Positions 12,401 through 22,849 of a DNA stretch of 64,000 nucleotides are shown here, piece by piece. The number at the start of each line of letters is the position of its first letter. Positions within the stretch are counted from its first letter, which is position 1. Source of the DNA: Schistosoma haematobium (lineage: Eukaryota > Platyhelminthes > Trematoda > Strigeidida > Schistosomatidae); assembly GCF_000699445.3 (NCBI RefSeq), contig NC_067196.1, positions 37,220,616 to 37,284,615 of the forward strand, given 5' to 3'. Both the position numbers and the translations under genes were made by a program. A model generated the notes under the pieces. The model worked only from the letters and a program-made list of their open reading frames with translations, did not search any database and was not told where the DNA came from.

Positions 12401-13277
12401 CAGAGAAGTTGAGGTTGGAAGGTTTTTGAAGTTTACTTTTATTCATTGTTACAAACTTTTAATTAGAAAAAAAACGGAATTTAATCGTGAAAAGTGATTG
12501 GAAACCAAGCCTGGAAAGAAACCGGATAGTCTCTATTTGAATATGACATGAATTTTAGAGCTAGGAAACACCACGAGCAACAAGATTGATTATGTTGCTG
12601 ACAACGTGGAGACTCAGTAACAATTGTATGATTTACAAAATATACTACGTTAACAGATATTTCAAAGCCGTGAAGAACATTCAAAACTCTGGGTCTAATT
12701 AAGTCAGCAGCCAAAAAATATATTTTGGACTTAATTACTTTTGCATTTGTTTAAGAGATAAACTTTTGTTCTGCGTTTACAATTCAAATAAAACTGGACT
12801 TCATCATGCATGCATTAGAAGTTAACAAATAAGCAATAGAATTATCTAGATTTCAGTTAGTTTTTGCAAACTATTACGGTCTCAATCGATTGTCCAACTA
12901 CCTCTTCCTATTCTCGTTTAGTTTGTAAGACATAATACGTCCGATAGTTGTAAGTTACTTGAGAATTTAGAAATATATACTCTTTTTGGGTGAACTTGTC
13001 ATGTATGGGAATAAAAAAGCCAATTAGTTTTAAATACTCTGGAACTTTAACTAGAAATTTATTCCTTCCATCAACTAACAGAAGAATGTTCACAAAGTTG
13101 TTTCCAACAGAGCACAACAGTAATCATGTTACGTAAAAGACTTAAATATGTATATGTTTTACATCTGAAATAATAAACACGGGAATCAACTTACGTTGTT
13201 AGGACTGTAAAACTCATGATCAAAGCCAATAAAAGCGCAACCCACTGCAGACCAATATGAGGACATGCAACAAACAT
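246..13277 (-). CDS. Gene A: DRAM/TMEM150/Frag1-family membrane protein (one exon not located)
   Basis: Multi-pass membrane protein of the family that in animals includes DRAM lysosomal/autophagy regulators and TMEM150 proteins; the biochemical role in flukes is unknown. Exons found on the minus strand: 13277-13195, 9549-9482, 3862-3717, 1733-1562 and 460-246, all with GT/AG borders and compatible phases. They give 227 residues, plus roughly 18 if an exon equivalent to gene B exon 2 lies in 13194-9550; I could not find it. Seen: a hydrophobic N-terminus, the extracellular STGAYPPES-type loop that follows TM1 in this family, and TM segments ending GLTLVGNFQ. Compared with gene B, exons 6 and 7 are fused and the final short exon is replaced by read-through to a stop at 246-248, so the dileucine tail is absent. 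The paralogy with B and C is solid from exon lengths and motifs. Whether A is functional is less certain. Confidence 0.72.
1562..1733 (-). CDS. Gene A exon 5
   Basis: A 172-nt exon, identical in length to gene B exon 5. The frame opens QVNVELIHDIGAGMSFFGTT and continues through a hydrophobic helix, the loop SKRYLGTHWCIWAFRLLL and another helix, then a tgtaag donor in phase 1. Confidence 0.8.
2080..2480 (+). mobile_element. LTR-like block, possible solo LTR
   Basis: Less AT-biased than its surroundings. It contains a TATA-like tatataaacc near 2270 and an AATAAA near 2361 ahead of a GC-richer stretch, the order expected of an LTR promoter and poly(A) signal. The left part (2100-2215) recurs at 32508-32615 as a diverged copy. 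I could not fix the ends or a target duplication. It lies in a gene A intron. It could instead be an unclassified dispersed repeat. Confidence 0.4.
2970..3040 (+). mobile_element. Fragment of tRNA-like hammerhead SINE
   Basis: Contains ggtcctgggtttgattccc, a box B-like element identical in layout to the one at 32961-32979, followed by ggatgcaccctgctgctga, which resembles the start of the hammerhead in other copies (ggatgcgcactgctgagg). Sequence similarity stops there, so the ribozyme is truncated. Confidence 0.45.
3717..3862 (-). CDS. Gene A exon 4
   Basis: A 146-nt exon, one codon shorter than exon 4 of genes B and C, with a tatag acceptor and a gtaagt donor. It encodes the rest of TM2, a loop (ALERTKFMGIHQPK) and TM3 ending in NFQ at the exon border, the same end as in B and C. 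Confidence 0.75.
4584..4700 (+). mobile_element. 5'-truncated hammerhead SINE (SM-alpha-like)
   Basis: Begins inside stem II of the hammerhead: aggacgaaacggccgtc, then the cleavage-side strand gagtgc and the family tail (ttcctggttttcaatggtgg, then catgatctcaa). The catalytic CTGA-GAG strand is missing, so this copy cannot self-cleave alone. Confidence 0.6.
5455..6846 (+). pseudogene. Penelope-like element 1: RT plus remnant GIY-YIG endonuclease
   Basis: The frame from 5542 to 6117 encodes a reverse transcriptase of the Penelope class: a SFDMTSLLTKI block, VEMGSPPSSVLADLL (the usual AMGSPLGP motif, changed) and YVDDTFIVCN with the catalytic Asp pair. Upstream, 5480-5541 reads as a decayed SLPKIHK motif. 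Downstream pieces (6278-6481, 6637-6846) read EFIEQYRKSKDKTLQET and, near the C-terminus, FSIINRQPNSTFVKLLGAIA, the GIY-YIG endonuclease region with its Tyr-rich core damaged. At least three frame breaks or stops (around 6115, 6480, 6630) make it inactive. It sits in the gene A intron, antisense to the gene. Confidence 0.8.
7427..7472 (-). ncRNA. Hammerhead ribozyme motif, minus copy
   Basis: On the minus strand: gcact strand of stem I, CTGAGGAA, stem II tccgatactagga, CGAAA, a short cggctg stem III, GTC and then tagtgc closing stem I. The core has GAGGAA where CTGANGAG is expected, so activity is doubtful. The family tail continues to about 7330. Confidence 0.55.
7482..7680 (+). mobile_element. 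Hammerhead SINE, plus copy
   Basis: A tRNA-like head (cagtggtctagaagttgggc near 7499 and a box B-like ggtcctggattcgag near 7548) is followed by a hammerhead at 7575-7622. Stem I strands are agcact/agtgct, stem II ttccaaaatagga, then CGAAA, and GTC before the cleavage point. The core reads TTGAGGAG, so the first C of CTGA is changed. It lies head to head with the minus copy at 7427-7472. Confidence 0.6.
7575..7622 (+). ncRNA. Hammerhead ribozyme motif with altered core
   Basis: All three helices can be drawn and GTC precedes the cleavage site, but C3 of the conserved CTGANGA is T. In known hammerheads this position is essential, so I expect little or no cleavage. Confidence 0.5.
7975..8165 (+). 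repeat. Dispersed repeat R1, copy 1
   Basis: Diverged copy of the sequence at 21525-21725. Shared blocks include agctgatgtcagt, accatcaactgtaaat, and the end aaaggtc-ccataaat-atagtctcacc. Class unknown; no ORF. Confidence 0.6.
9482..9549 (-). CDS. Gene A exon 3 (PPES loop)
   Basis: A 68-nt exon between a pyrimidine-rich ttttcag acceptor and a gtaagt donor, the same length as gene B exon 3. It encodes STGAYPPESCIFGEGLNLAA followed by FI, matching gene B's DTGALPPESCVFGQLLN segment almost position by position. The Cys after PPES is shared. Confidence 0.82.
9550..13194. other. Gene A intron region that should hold exon 2
   Basis: Gene B has a 54-nt exon 2 between its TM1 exon and its PPES exon. 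I searched the minus strand here for a similar small exon opening and closing in phase 2 and found none that was convincing. Open frames at 11401-11694 (+), 12481-12714 (-) and 12908-13117 (-) show no family similarity. Confidence 0.5.
13195..13277 (-). CDS. Gene A exon 1
   Basis: Starts at ATG 13277 and encodes 27 residues plus two bases (phase 2), followed by a gtaagt donor. It begins MFVACPHIGLQWVALLLALI, a single hydrophobic helix as in gene B exon 1. The start was chosen because the reading frame ends in the same phase as gene B exon 1. A longer ORF in another frame (starting 13368) has no TM character and was dropped. Confidence 0.6.
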
Positions 13278-14699
13278 ATCGCTGAGTTCTGTGTATTAGC
13301 TGTATATAACCTGGAATATATTGGATGCCATATTTTATAATGTCACTTTTGCACAAAACAGTATCCATAGTCTGTCAATTTTTATCATTTGCTATTCAAA
13401 TTTGTTTCGGGGAAAAACTTAGTTAGTTTGCCTTAATAGGTCTATTTTTTGTTTATTTATAAACCATTTCGAAATGGTTGAGCCTAAACAACTCTATGAC
13501 ATGAAACATACTATGTCCCTGTATAAACAGTACACATGCAACAGAAACGTCAAATGACATATGTAACGCATAAGTGTGAAAGTTCGAACTAACACTATCA
13601 GATCTACAGTCCTTCTACGATTTGTAAAAAATGGCTGTGATCTGTGTGTTTAATGATGATTGTTTTGAGCATCCGTATGAGCTTTATCCATAATTCCAGT
13701 AAAATATCAGCACCTTCTGTTGATATATTCAAAACAACATTGGACCTCCACAGCGTTACAAACTGTAAGGATTAATATAGATCGACAGACCTGTCCTTAT
13801 TACTGAAGACTGAAGACAATAAATGTACGTGAATTTACGGGGTTTTAATATCTCCAGGTGCAGGTCTCTTCGCATGCACAAAAGTACATTATACATGAAT
13901 CTGCTGAGTTCTGTTCCATAACCTACGTTAAATGCAATTTTCAAATTTTGCTAATGTATGTGTGTATCGGATTGATATTCACGGCTAACATAAAAACGAT
14001 ATGAATAAATAAACAATTTGCAGAAGAGAGGCTGATAAAAAATAACGAAAGCCTTAGATTACGTCGTAACAATTATTAAAGACAGAAAGTATCTCCATAA
14101 TAATATTTTGCAGTCGAATCTTCAAGAAATGAATTGGTAAATTGAAAAAAGCACAAGTTTCCAGAGGAAATTAAGATCAGATATTTTATCAGCAATATAT
14201 CCAAAAAAACCGAACCAGAATTTACTGAAGTACTCAAAAAGATATTGACATATGATAACGAAGGTATTTATGCACAAACTAAAGACAAAAAATAAGTGCA
14301 ATAAAACCAACTGTTATATAACATATATATCTGTGATAGACCTGAAAATGAACAATCGGTTGATATAGAAGTATGTCACGATTTGCGTACAGCCTAAATG
14401 TTTTTTTTCACATTCTAAAGAAAATAACACTGCCCTAGACGTGATAAAAACAAATGAATCCTAGCCAACGATTCGCTGGCTGAACTTACACTAAATATTG
14501 AAGATTATCAACAAAGATTTGTAAAAATGCGAGTGTGAAATTAGGACAATCGTATAGTGTACACTAAAAGTATTGTAGAAATTGAGTTCAACTAAAAATT
14601 TTCGAATGCAAGTTACTACTTACTTTTCGCGCATATTGACCTTCAAATATCAAGACCGTGAGCTAAAAGGTCAGTTTCATCTTCTTTTTCAATTCAGAA
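13278..14699. other. Upstream flank of gene A
   Basis: Apart from the CR1 fragment, AT-rich sequence with no supportable gene. Any gene A promoter would lie here, but I see no distinctive motif. Confidence 0.4.
13686..13819 (+). mobile_element. 3' end fragment of CR1-type LINE
   Basis: Matches the 3' end of the large CR1-type LINE at about 18855-18990: shared blocks are atatcagc-cc-tctgtt, atatattcaaaac, ttggacctccacag, ttacaaactg and the terminal ttactgaagactga. A typical 5'-truncated LINE insertion. Confidence 0.75.
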
Positions 14700-15088
14700 A
14701 TGTCAGAAGGGTGGTTAGCCACTGTAAATCCTAGCGGCCTCCTGTTTGATATAGTCTTTAACATGCTGTTGAAATAGTGGGCGCGCTATTTAAAAAGGAC
14801 AGTGGTATTGTTTCTCGTTGAATTAGTTGACTGTTTTGATCGTAACTTACGTATCAAAACTGCGATTCACACTTTAATTGAATCTACTACAGTTAAAGTG
14901 CTATTCTATTGAGTTTTTTCGGCTTTCGTGTATTTATTACATTCGAAAGCATTCTGGTCTGTATCAAAGTACTTTAGTTAAGGTTTGAAATCTTGCTTAA
15001 GTTTGTCTTGTGGTAACCTTTTATTCGTTGACTGACATTTGTGTTCATACTGTGATCAGATTGTGTGTTACACCTTGATCTGACTAAA

Positions 15089-16189
15089 ATGGTTGGTAGT
15101 ACTCACAAATGTGGACAACCAAACTGTTTGTTCCCTGTGGAGGAGGGAATGCAGTGTGACGAATGCAATAATTGGTTCCACAAAGTGTGCACCTGTTTAA
15201 GTCCCACCGCATACAAAAGATGTTCGGAGCCTAACTCACATTGGCTTTGCATATTTTGCTGTGCCAACAAGGCATTACTAATACAGGAGGCTATGAGCCT
15301 ATTGGCTTTGGGCTGTAAGAAGAACGATGGCATATGCGCTGACAACACGGGCACTGACAGTGACGAATGTGTGAGTGTAGTACCTGCTGTTACGCAACGC
15401 CTCAAACAACCGACTCTGACCGACGTAAAAGTGAAATCTCCGTTGACATTAACAGGGGGAGTAGTACCACCTGGTACTGACATTGTTAATAATACATCTT
15501 TAGTGGGAATCGAAGATCTGGATAAAACAGTCACCGTTCCAAATAGTCCCAGTGTTATGAGGGATGAAACTTGGACTACGGTACGTAGGAAACGAAACGA
15601 AAAGAAAAAAGCTGTAAGCAGTACACAGGTAGTTAATAACTCACTGGTGGACTCAAATTGTGAGCCACAAATTGCACTACCAAGATCTGATGTTTAGAGT
15701 GAAACCCATCCTGGCGTGACTGAGAAGAAAAATCTAATAACATCGAATATTATTGTGAGCAAATTGCGGGAGTCAAACGACCCTGATCCGAAAATTAGAC
15801 ACGCGCATGACTTAGAAAAGCTAGGAGAATACATTCGTAGTATTTTACCAGATAACTCCAAAGGAGTTCAGGTCAAAAAATTGGTAAGAATAGGCAAGAG
15901 GACCGAGGACAATGTCGAACCCGGTCCATGCAGACTCCTTAAGGTAATCCTAGGATCGGAGAAGCAACGGGATCTATTGTTAAGTAGCGCTCGTTGTCAC
16001 GACAATTCTGACATCCGAGTTAGACTTGACATGTCTCTCGAAGATAGAATAAAAAGGGAGAGTGCAGTAGCTGAACTTGAAACCCGTCGGCAAAACGGCG
16101 AGGAAAATCTCCGGCTAGTGGGTTTACGGATAGTCAGGTCTTGGAAGCGAATGCTACCAAGGCCTGTGTGGATAGGCTGTTCTAATTAG
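15089..16189 (+). pseudogene. CR1-type LINE ORF1 with PHD finger (one internal stop)
   Basis: From the ATG at 15089, a C4HC3 zinc-binding set is visible within the first 57 residues: Cys8, Cys13, Cys23, Cys26, His31, Cys34, Cys54, Cys57, with the hydrophobic/aromatic WFH core of PHD fingers. A basic, coiled-looking segment follows (TTVRRKRNEKKKAV). A TAG at 15695-15697 interrupts the frame. The same frame then stays open to 16189, encoding SKLRESNDPDPKIRHAHDLE and a basic C-terminal part. PHD-bearing ORF1 proteins occur in several CR1 elements, where they are thought to act as nucleic-acid-binding chaperones; the exact function here is inference. Confidence 0.75.
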
Positions 16190-16194
16190 GAGTT

Positions 16195-18947
16195 TTATAT
16201 TCCAACGCTCGAAAGTTCTACGAACTAGAAGCACTAATGGACAGGTTAAACCCACTCATAGTAGCAGTGACAGAAACTTGGTTAGTCTATGACTTGGACA
16301 TTACTCTAGAATTATCCGGGTACCATTATATCAGGAGTGATAGACATAGATGTAGAAAAGGAGGCGGCGTCCTGTTATATATAACCAATAGCATAAACAT
16401 CCGCTCCTCTACTAGCGAATCCCACGATAGCGGCACTTGTGAAGCCATTAGCTGTAAGTTGGCTATAGGGTGTAGTACATTTATGCTAGGTGTCATCTAT
16501 GGCAGCCGAATCTGCCTAGCTGATGACTTTATTTTACAGCACATTCACCTTTGGAATGAAAATACCAGATGCTTGATAATAGGAGACTTTAACGAACCTG
16601 ATATTAGTTGGACTGATATGACCATAGAAGGATCTATAAACTCTATTGATAGTAGGTTCCTGATAGCAATAATGGAGCATGCACTAGTGCAGCATGTATC
16701 CCAACTCACACGTTTTGGTGTTAACCAGGGTTCTTCTCTTCTGGACTTGGTAATCACTCATGAAACTGAGGATATTGTCGACTTATGTATTCTCCCACTG
16801 TTAGTGAACAGCGATCACGCTGTTTTGTCATTCGCGTTTAGAACTAGGGACATGTTATACGATCAGGTTACACCTCGCCCAAATGTATGGAAAGCTAACA
16901 TACCAGCCATTCAGGAATGCGCTGCTAAGACAGATTGTTTAGTAGATGCTAGCATATTAGTTGAAGAAGCATGATCTGTATTTAAAGGTAAATTTAGACT
17001 AGTTACGTCCCAGTTCATACCATACCTGGTACCGCGAAGACCGAATAACCATCCACCATGGATAACTAAAACGGTCAGGAAAATCCTTAGAAAAAGGAAG
17101 AATCACCGGAATATGTTCATCTCTACTGGCTTAGAACAATTCAGATCCAGTTATTGTAAGATAAGGAATGCCTGTAGAGCGTTACTAAGCAAGACTAGAC
17201 TATCATACGAAAAACAATTGGTTAGGGATTCTAGATATGGTGCGGAACGGTTATTCTCGTATATAAAAAGGCGAACTAAGAGAAGCGATGGAATTCCATC
17301 ACTTTTGATACGAGATAATCCGTTAATCTTAGCAGAGAATGATGCCGAAAAAGCTGAAGCTTTATCGGAATATACTGGTAAAGTTTTTTCTATCGGTAAT
17401 GAGGAACGACCAACGATTCATCGCGACCGTGACGGCTCGCCGATGGATTCTGTAGTCATTGAGAAAGATACTGTTTTAAGGCTACTTCAGCAACTCAAAC
17501 CTGATAAGTCCAGTGGTCCTGATGATATTCATCCTACGATTATGAAGGCCATATCAGATGAAATTGCTGAACCATTAGCGATACTATTCGACATATCTCT
17601 GAGACAGTCCAGACTTCCTACAGACTGGAAAGACGCCATAATAAGTCCGGTGTATAAGGCTGGGAGTAGGGATTTAGTTAGTAACTATAGACCCGTTAGC
17701 TTAACTAGTGTAGTTGTAAAACTGACGGAGAAAATCATTCGGATAGCTGTTATAAACTATGTTGAAGGGCACAACATGGTTTTCGGAAAGGACTATCTTG
17801 CTTGACAAATCTTTTCATTGCAAGTGAAGATTGGGCTGCTGCAAAAGATCGGAATGTTCCTTTGGATGTGATTTCCATACATCTAAGTAAGGCCTTCGAT
17901 AAGGTTTCCAACTCTTGTCCTAAATTCAAACTAGAACGTTTTGGAATCCATCATACAGTCGTCGATTGGATAAACAACTTTCTCCATGACAGGAGAAAAC
18001 GGGTAAGGGTTAATGGGGTTCTCTCCTCGTGGGCACCTGTAAAAAGTGGGGTTACCCAAGGTACAATCCTAGGTCCTCTTCTCTTTTTACTTTATGTAAA
18101 TGAATTGCCGACTGTAGCAAAATCATCCGTTCTACTCTTCGCTGATGACATAAAGATTTGGAGACTCGTACATAGTATGTCGGATAGAATAGTATTACAG
18201 GACGATCTTAGCTCATTGGTGGCATGGTTAGACAGGTGATCATTAGAAGTAAATCCTAATAAGAGTGTAGTGATGCAGTTAAATAACTCTGATGAGTCGT
18301 ATGACTATACAATACGTGGATTCGTGCTACCCAAAGCAAGAAACTATAAAGATTTAGGAGTCATATTAAGCAATGATCTCAAAACGACTAGTCACTGTAA
18401 GGCTGCTGCTGCAAAAAGCTATAAGGTATTATGGTCAATTCGTAGGTCTTTCCAGTATTTAGATGACGAAATGTTCAGATTACTATACCCGATTTATGTG
18501 CGACCACATTTAGAATACGGGATTCAAGCAGCGTGTCATTGTTTCAAGTATGAAGCAGATATGCTAGAAAGAGTCCAACGACGAGCTACTAAGATGGTAC
18601 AAGGTCTATCTGGCCTATCTTATGAAGACAGACTGAGACACCTTAACTTATTTCCGTTATCTTACCGTAGAATACGGGGTGATCTAATATTGGCCTATCG
18701 TATACTGAACGATGACCTTGGTATTAACATGTCTTATCTTTTGCTTCCGTCCAGAACCGATCATTTGAGAGGACATTCAAAGAAAGTTCAAAAACCGAGA
18801 TCAAATCGTTTACGTCTGGAGTTCCGTTTCTCGCACCGAGTATTGAATTACTGGAATTCTCTAACGGAATACGTAATATCAGCTCCGTCTGTTAATATAT
18901 TCAAAACGAGGTTGGACCTCCACAGTATTACAAACTGCAAGGATTAA
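16195..18947 (+). pseudogene. CR1-type LINE ORF2: endonuclease and reverse transcriptase (broken)
   Basis: The first part reads NARKFYELEAL, then VAVTETWL, a GGGVLLYI block, IIGDFNEPDISW and NSDHAVLSF, the ordered motifs of an AP-type endonuclease. A TGA at 16972-16974 interrupts the linker. RT begins near 17500 with KPDKSSGPDDIHP, WKDAIISPVYKAGS, NYRPVSLTSVVVKL, then after a frame change near 17800, KAFDKVSN, GVTQGTILGPLLF and the catalytic LLFADDIKIW. Another TGA at 18237-18239 follows. The C-terminal part (PIYVRPHLEYGIQAA, VQRRATKMVQGL) runs to TAA 18945-18947. Catalytic residues are intact, so decay is recent compared with the neighbouring copies. Confidence 0.85.
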
Positions 18948-19019
18948 TATAGGTCGATAGACCTCCTATCATTGTTACTGAAGACTGAAATGATTATTAG
19001 ATGGGATAGTGAATTTCCA

Positions 19020-19765
19020 TCTGACAAGTAATTTGTTCTAGGCTTGTGGACTCATTTTGAGTTAACTAGTAAGTTCTCTGTCTTAGAAGAGAAGAAAAAT
19101 GAGGTTATGTCGGATACATTGTTATCTCTAAGTAATTTAGAAGTCATGATCAACTTACTCCTGGTTCTCCTATATGATACGGGTTTTTGAGAGCTATGGC
19201 CACTTTGCTGAGCATTCAAATGCTTTGTTGAGGAGATTTTTCATATTATAAATCCCACCTATGTAAGACCACACCAAGAGTACTTTGTCTGAGCAGCCGG
19301 TTTGTATCTTACTAAGGATGCTATCATCCACGAGCGTGTTCAGCTAGCAGGAACAAGGTTAGTAAAGTGATTTTCCCAACTCACTTACGATTAGCACTCA
19401 AAACGCCAGAACATTTTCTCTCCAGCGTGTCGCAGAAGGCGGGTTGACCTTACACCGGCATTCCGTATCTTTAATAATAATTCGGGTAACATTAATTTTT
19501 GTTTTTCACTCCTTCCAGAACTAATCATCTCCGAGGCCATAGCAAGAAAGTACAGAAACCTTGATCTCATAAACTCAATGTACAGTTCCATCATTCTCAT
19601 TAAGTGAGTATTGACTGGAACGCCTTACCCGAACAAGTGGTATCAATCTCATCAGAGGACATTGTCAGGGAGAATATTGACCTCCACTGGAATACGAGTC
19701 ACAAGGATGAATTCAGGTTCATCGAGGTACTATCCTTATTATTGAAGTCTGAAACAAAATAGAAC
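19020..19765 (+). pseudogene. Strongly decayed CR1-type LINE 3' part
   Basis: In mixed frames the DNA around 19215-19370 reads like NPTYVRPHQEY and HERVQLAGTR, matching PIYVRPHLEY and LERVQRRA of the large LINE. Around 19505-19640 it reads SRTNHLRGHSKKVQKP and WNALPEQVV, matching SRTDHLRGHSKKVQKP and WNSLTEYVI. It ends with tattattgaagtctgaaa, the family 3' end. Many frame breaks show it is much older than the adjacent copy. Confidence 0.7.
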
Positions 19766-22145
19766 TAGTTTAGCCAGTTTATTGCGATGTTAGAGCTATG
19801 CGAATCGAGATATCATCTTATTCGTAGTTCCTTTAACATTTTTAATAGACTGTTATCATTATTTAGGCGGTGGATAGCTTAATGCAATACGCGAATTAAG
19901 TAACGTTGAACGCTATGAAAAATTAGGAATGTTTAAGTTTGTCTAAAAGCCTCACATAGAACTTTATCAAAAGCTCTGCTGCACTCAGTGAAGGCTCCAT
20001 ATGCAGGTAGCTTCTGATCTAAAGAGATAATCACATTTTACAGTCCATAAAATACTTATCATATGCGAATAAACTTTTCGAAACACGTGGTGCTTGCAGA
20101 ATTAACCCAACATTTGTCCATATGTTTAACTCACGCCTTCCAAATATTTTTAAAAAGATTTATCACCTATTTGATAAAGCTGGCGAGTCGAAGCTTAGGA
20201 CATCTCTTCGGCGTGTACATTGTTTAAATAATTTGGGACTACCTGAGTGTTACCACAATAATCTTCCACTAATGATCTAGTACAGTCATCTCACAATAAT
20301 TCTGGAATGAAGTCCTCTTTTCTTTTCCCTTTAGTTTTTGCACAGATATAAGCGTGTAAGACATTCTATACTCCTTAACCGTTTTGTCTACATACAATCT
20401 TCTAGGCTTTCAGAGGGTCAGGACACAAGTAACTCGGTTTTTCCGTTATTTAGATTTTGTATCATCAACGTTATTGAGCGAAATATATTGTAACTCATTT
20501 AAACTGAAGCTGATGAAAAATGAAGCCATGGATAATGGTCTGTGAACGCCAATTTCGAATAAATATCGCTGTAATGTGGCGCATAAAACAAGCTAGCCAG
20601 ATATTGACGAAGTTATTTCGGACGTTCTGACTTACTACGATCTAGACCAATCGCTTGGCCAAGTATCTTCTGTTAAGGGGTGACCATTTAGCTTATTATC
20701 ATCAGCATCAATACCAAAATCTCTAGAAGCTACACAGTTTTGGAACTTTCTTACGACTCCGGATCATTCACATGTAGCACTCTAAACAGGTTCCGAAAAT
20801 GTCTCGTTTTTCCTTCTTTGAGTTTAAATACTTACTTGTTATCACAGCACTGATTATATTCTAAAGTTGATTAATATATTTTGATCATATTCTTTATACA
20901 GATTTAAATTATTCCGGTTTCTATTCGCGAAATTTCCATTTAACATGTACCGTTGAGCTTATAATATAGCCTTTTTTTCTGTCAGGGCCATTTATGGATG
21001 GCTTGAATACGATCGTTTGTATAAAATCAACTTGGCTGACAGAGCCGCGCATATTGTTATTTATAACATGTCACGAGAATAAATTGGTTGACTGATTCAC
21101 AATACATGGAATTTTAAGTAAACATATTTGGCCGAACGATACGGTAAACACCTAGCTACATATATCTTAAGTGAAAAATAAACTTTAAAAAATCGTGGAA
21201 TAATAACTGTATATCAGAAAGCGGTAATTTTGTCCTCTGAAGGTCGCTTCAATCATACTTCGCTCATCTCATTTGGTTTTAGTACTGTTTTCTAAACCCG
21301 CTGCTGAAAAACATATAGTAAGTGTCAATAAACTACTTTTTTTGAACTGAAACTGTGTACCTATGATCTGTGGCCATTATCCCGCACTTCAGTCGCTCGA
21401 TTGTAACATCTGCATAGAAAAAATATTGTATGTTGTTTTAATGGCGAGACCATAATTTATGGACAAACCAACCAGATATAGGACAACGAGTCACAAATTC
21501 GGATGTGAAATTCATCCATACATTCGGCTAAATAGAGTTTTGGCATTATAGCTGATGTCAGTTCGTGATGAAAACCCTATATCTAATTTTTAACCCCAAC
21601 CATCAACTGTAAATGAGAATTCTAGCTGCTTTTTAACCCTCATTTAGTCCTAGATAGTAGTTTTTCACTCTCAAGTTCACTTTAGCGTCGCTCAAAGGTC
21701 ATCCATAAATAATAGTCTCACCGTTTTAACTAGTGGCAATCAGACGCTATGAACCTACCACCTGTTGCAACTCATTGTCTGCGAATTTTACTGACTACTA
21801 ACGTTTGTCACTGTTCAAACACAATTTGGAGACTATGTGTAGTATTTATCATTCTGGCTGAATTTAAGCGTAATATTGTAAGTCAAGTCTTAAATCTAAA
21901 CTGTAATGCTTTAATTTCACATATCTCGTCTTTTTCCTCGTTAATCGAGTGGCAAAGAAAATGTATTTTTCATGATCAGTAAAAAGCTATTTATGTTCTT
22001 ACTGTGATCCATATTGACCCTGTTAGTAATGGTAGAATCAAATCAAAATGATGACTCTTGAATTCTCTTAAAATAATTTTCTGTAAGTGCGTGATGTGTT
22101 TAACGTATCACTTTGAGACGAATACTGCTCGTAGTATGTAGCGCA
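19766..22145. other. Intergenic AT-rich stretch
   Basis: No supportable gene. Contains repeat R1 copy 2 at 21525-21725. Confidence 0.5.
21525..21725 (+). repeat. Dispersed repeat R1, copy 2
   Basis: Same orientation and block order as 7975-8165 (agctgatgtcagt, accatcaactgtaaat, ctcaaaggtc-atccataaat, atagtctcacc). No ORF; class unknown. Confidence 0.6.
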
Positions 22146-22849
22146 CCCGATCGTTGTTGCTACCTTGACGTGGTAGTCGGGCTCGCCTATCGTGATGAAT
22201 TAATCGAGCTATACTGGCTGGAACAATCTTTCCTCATGGTCCAACCATGTCAGACGGTTCGGTTGAAAAGCGTTAAGACTAAAAGCAGCAAACCCGACGT
22301 CTGAAAGCAAAGTCGTACTGCTGACTACAGAGGTGTGACTGCAGTAAGATGTTTTCTTCAGACAACCAGCATAACGGCTATTCTGCCTTCCCACAAGGAG
22401 GGGTGGGGTTAGAAAAGGTCGACCCTAAAAATGCACACCTCTACTTATCCAACTGATATCCATCTCTGGCGGTAAGTTCTCTACAATTACGTAGTTAACA
22501 TAAAAGTTACCTTAAAAGGTCGTGGGTGACCGATCTAAAGCAGTTGTCCCTTGAGCATTGCGGCCACGCTCTCAGGTCACTAAGACCACCTTTAATCCAA
22601 TTTCCTTTCCAGGTACCTCCAGAACAACCCTTTCACGGTGTGGGCAACCGGGAAGTGATAACCGCCCCCATACCTCTAACAGCACTCAAGACCACTGTAT
22701 TCATAATCAACCTCCGTCTTCACTTCCTATTTTTCCTTTTGCATCGACTTTCAACACTAAAATTCTTCTTTTGACTTCCTCCTCAAGTGTCACCATAGCC
22801 AACGATTCCAGTGCACAAAACGCTGTTCCAGGTCTACTGAAACCTTGCT

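Larger units (their letters stand above)
14700..18990 (+). mobile_element. Nearly full-length CR1/Jockey-type LINE
   Basis: A two-ORF non-LTR retrotransposon. ORF1 (15089-16189) has an N-terminal PHD finger. ORF2 (from about 16195 to 18947) has an apurinic-type endonuclease then reverse transcriptase. Both ORFs are interrupted only lightly (one stop in ORF1; two stops and one frameshift in ORF2). The 3' end is set by comparison with the truncated copy at 13686-13819; the 5' end is a guess placed in the GC-richer leader before ORF1. It lies in the divergent intergenic region between genes A and B. Clade assignment rests on the PHD-type ORF1 plus endonuclease/RT layout known from CR1 elements. 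Confidence 0.8.

Noticed and set aside
12481..12714. 77-codon minus-strand frame with many Cys
   Set aside because: Considered as an exon of gene A, but phases do not fit and nothing resembles the family.
12908..13117. Minus-strand frame near gene A exon 1, tested as exon 2
   Set aside because: Its acceptor would put a stop codon directly after the phase-2 join from exon 1.
13186..13368. 60-codon minus-strand frame overlapping gene A exon 1
   Set aside because: Same DNA, but the overlapping frame starting at 13277 gives a TM helix and the correct phase, as in gene B.
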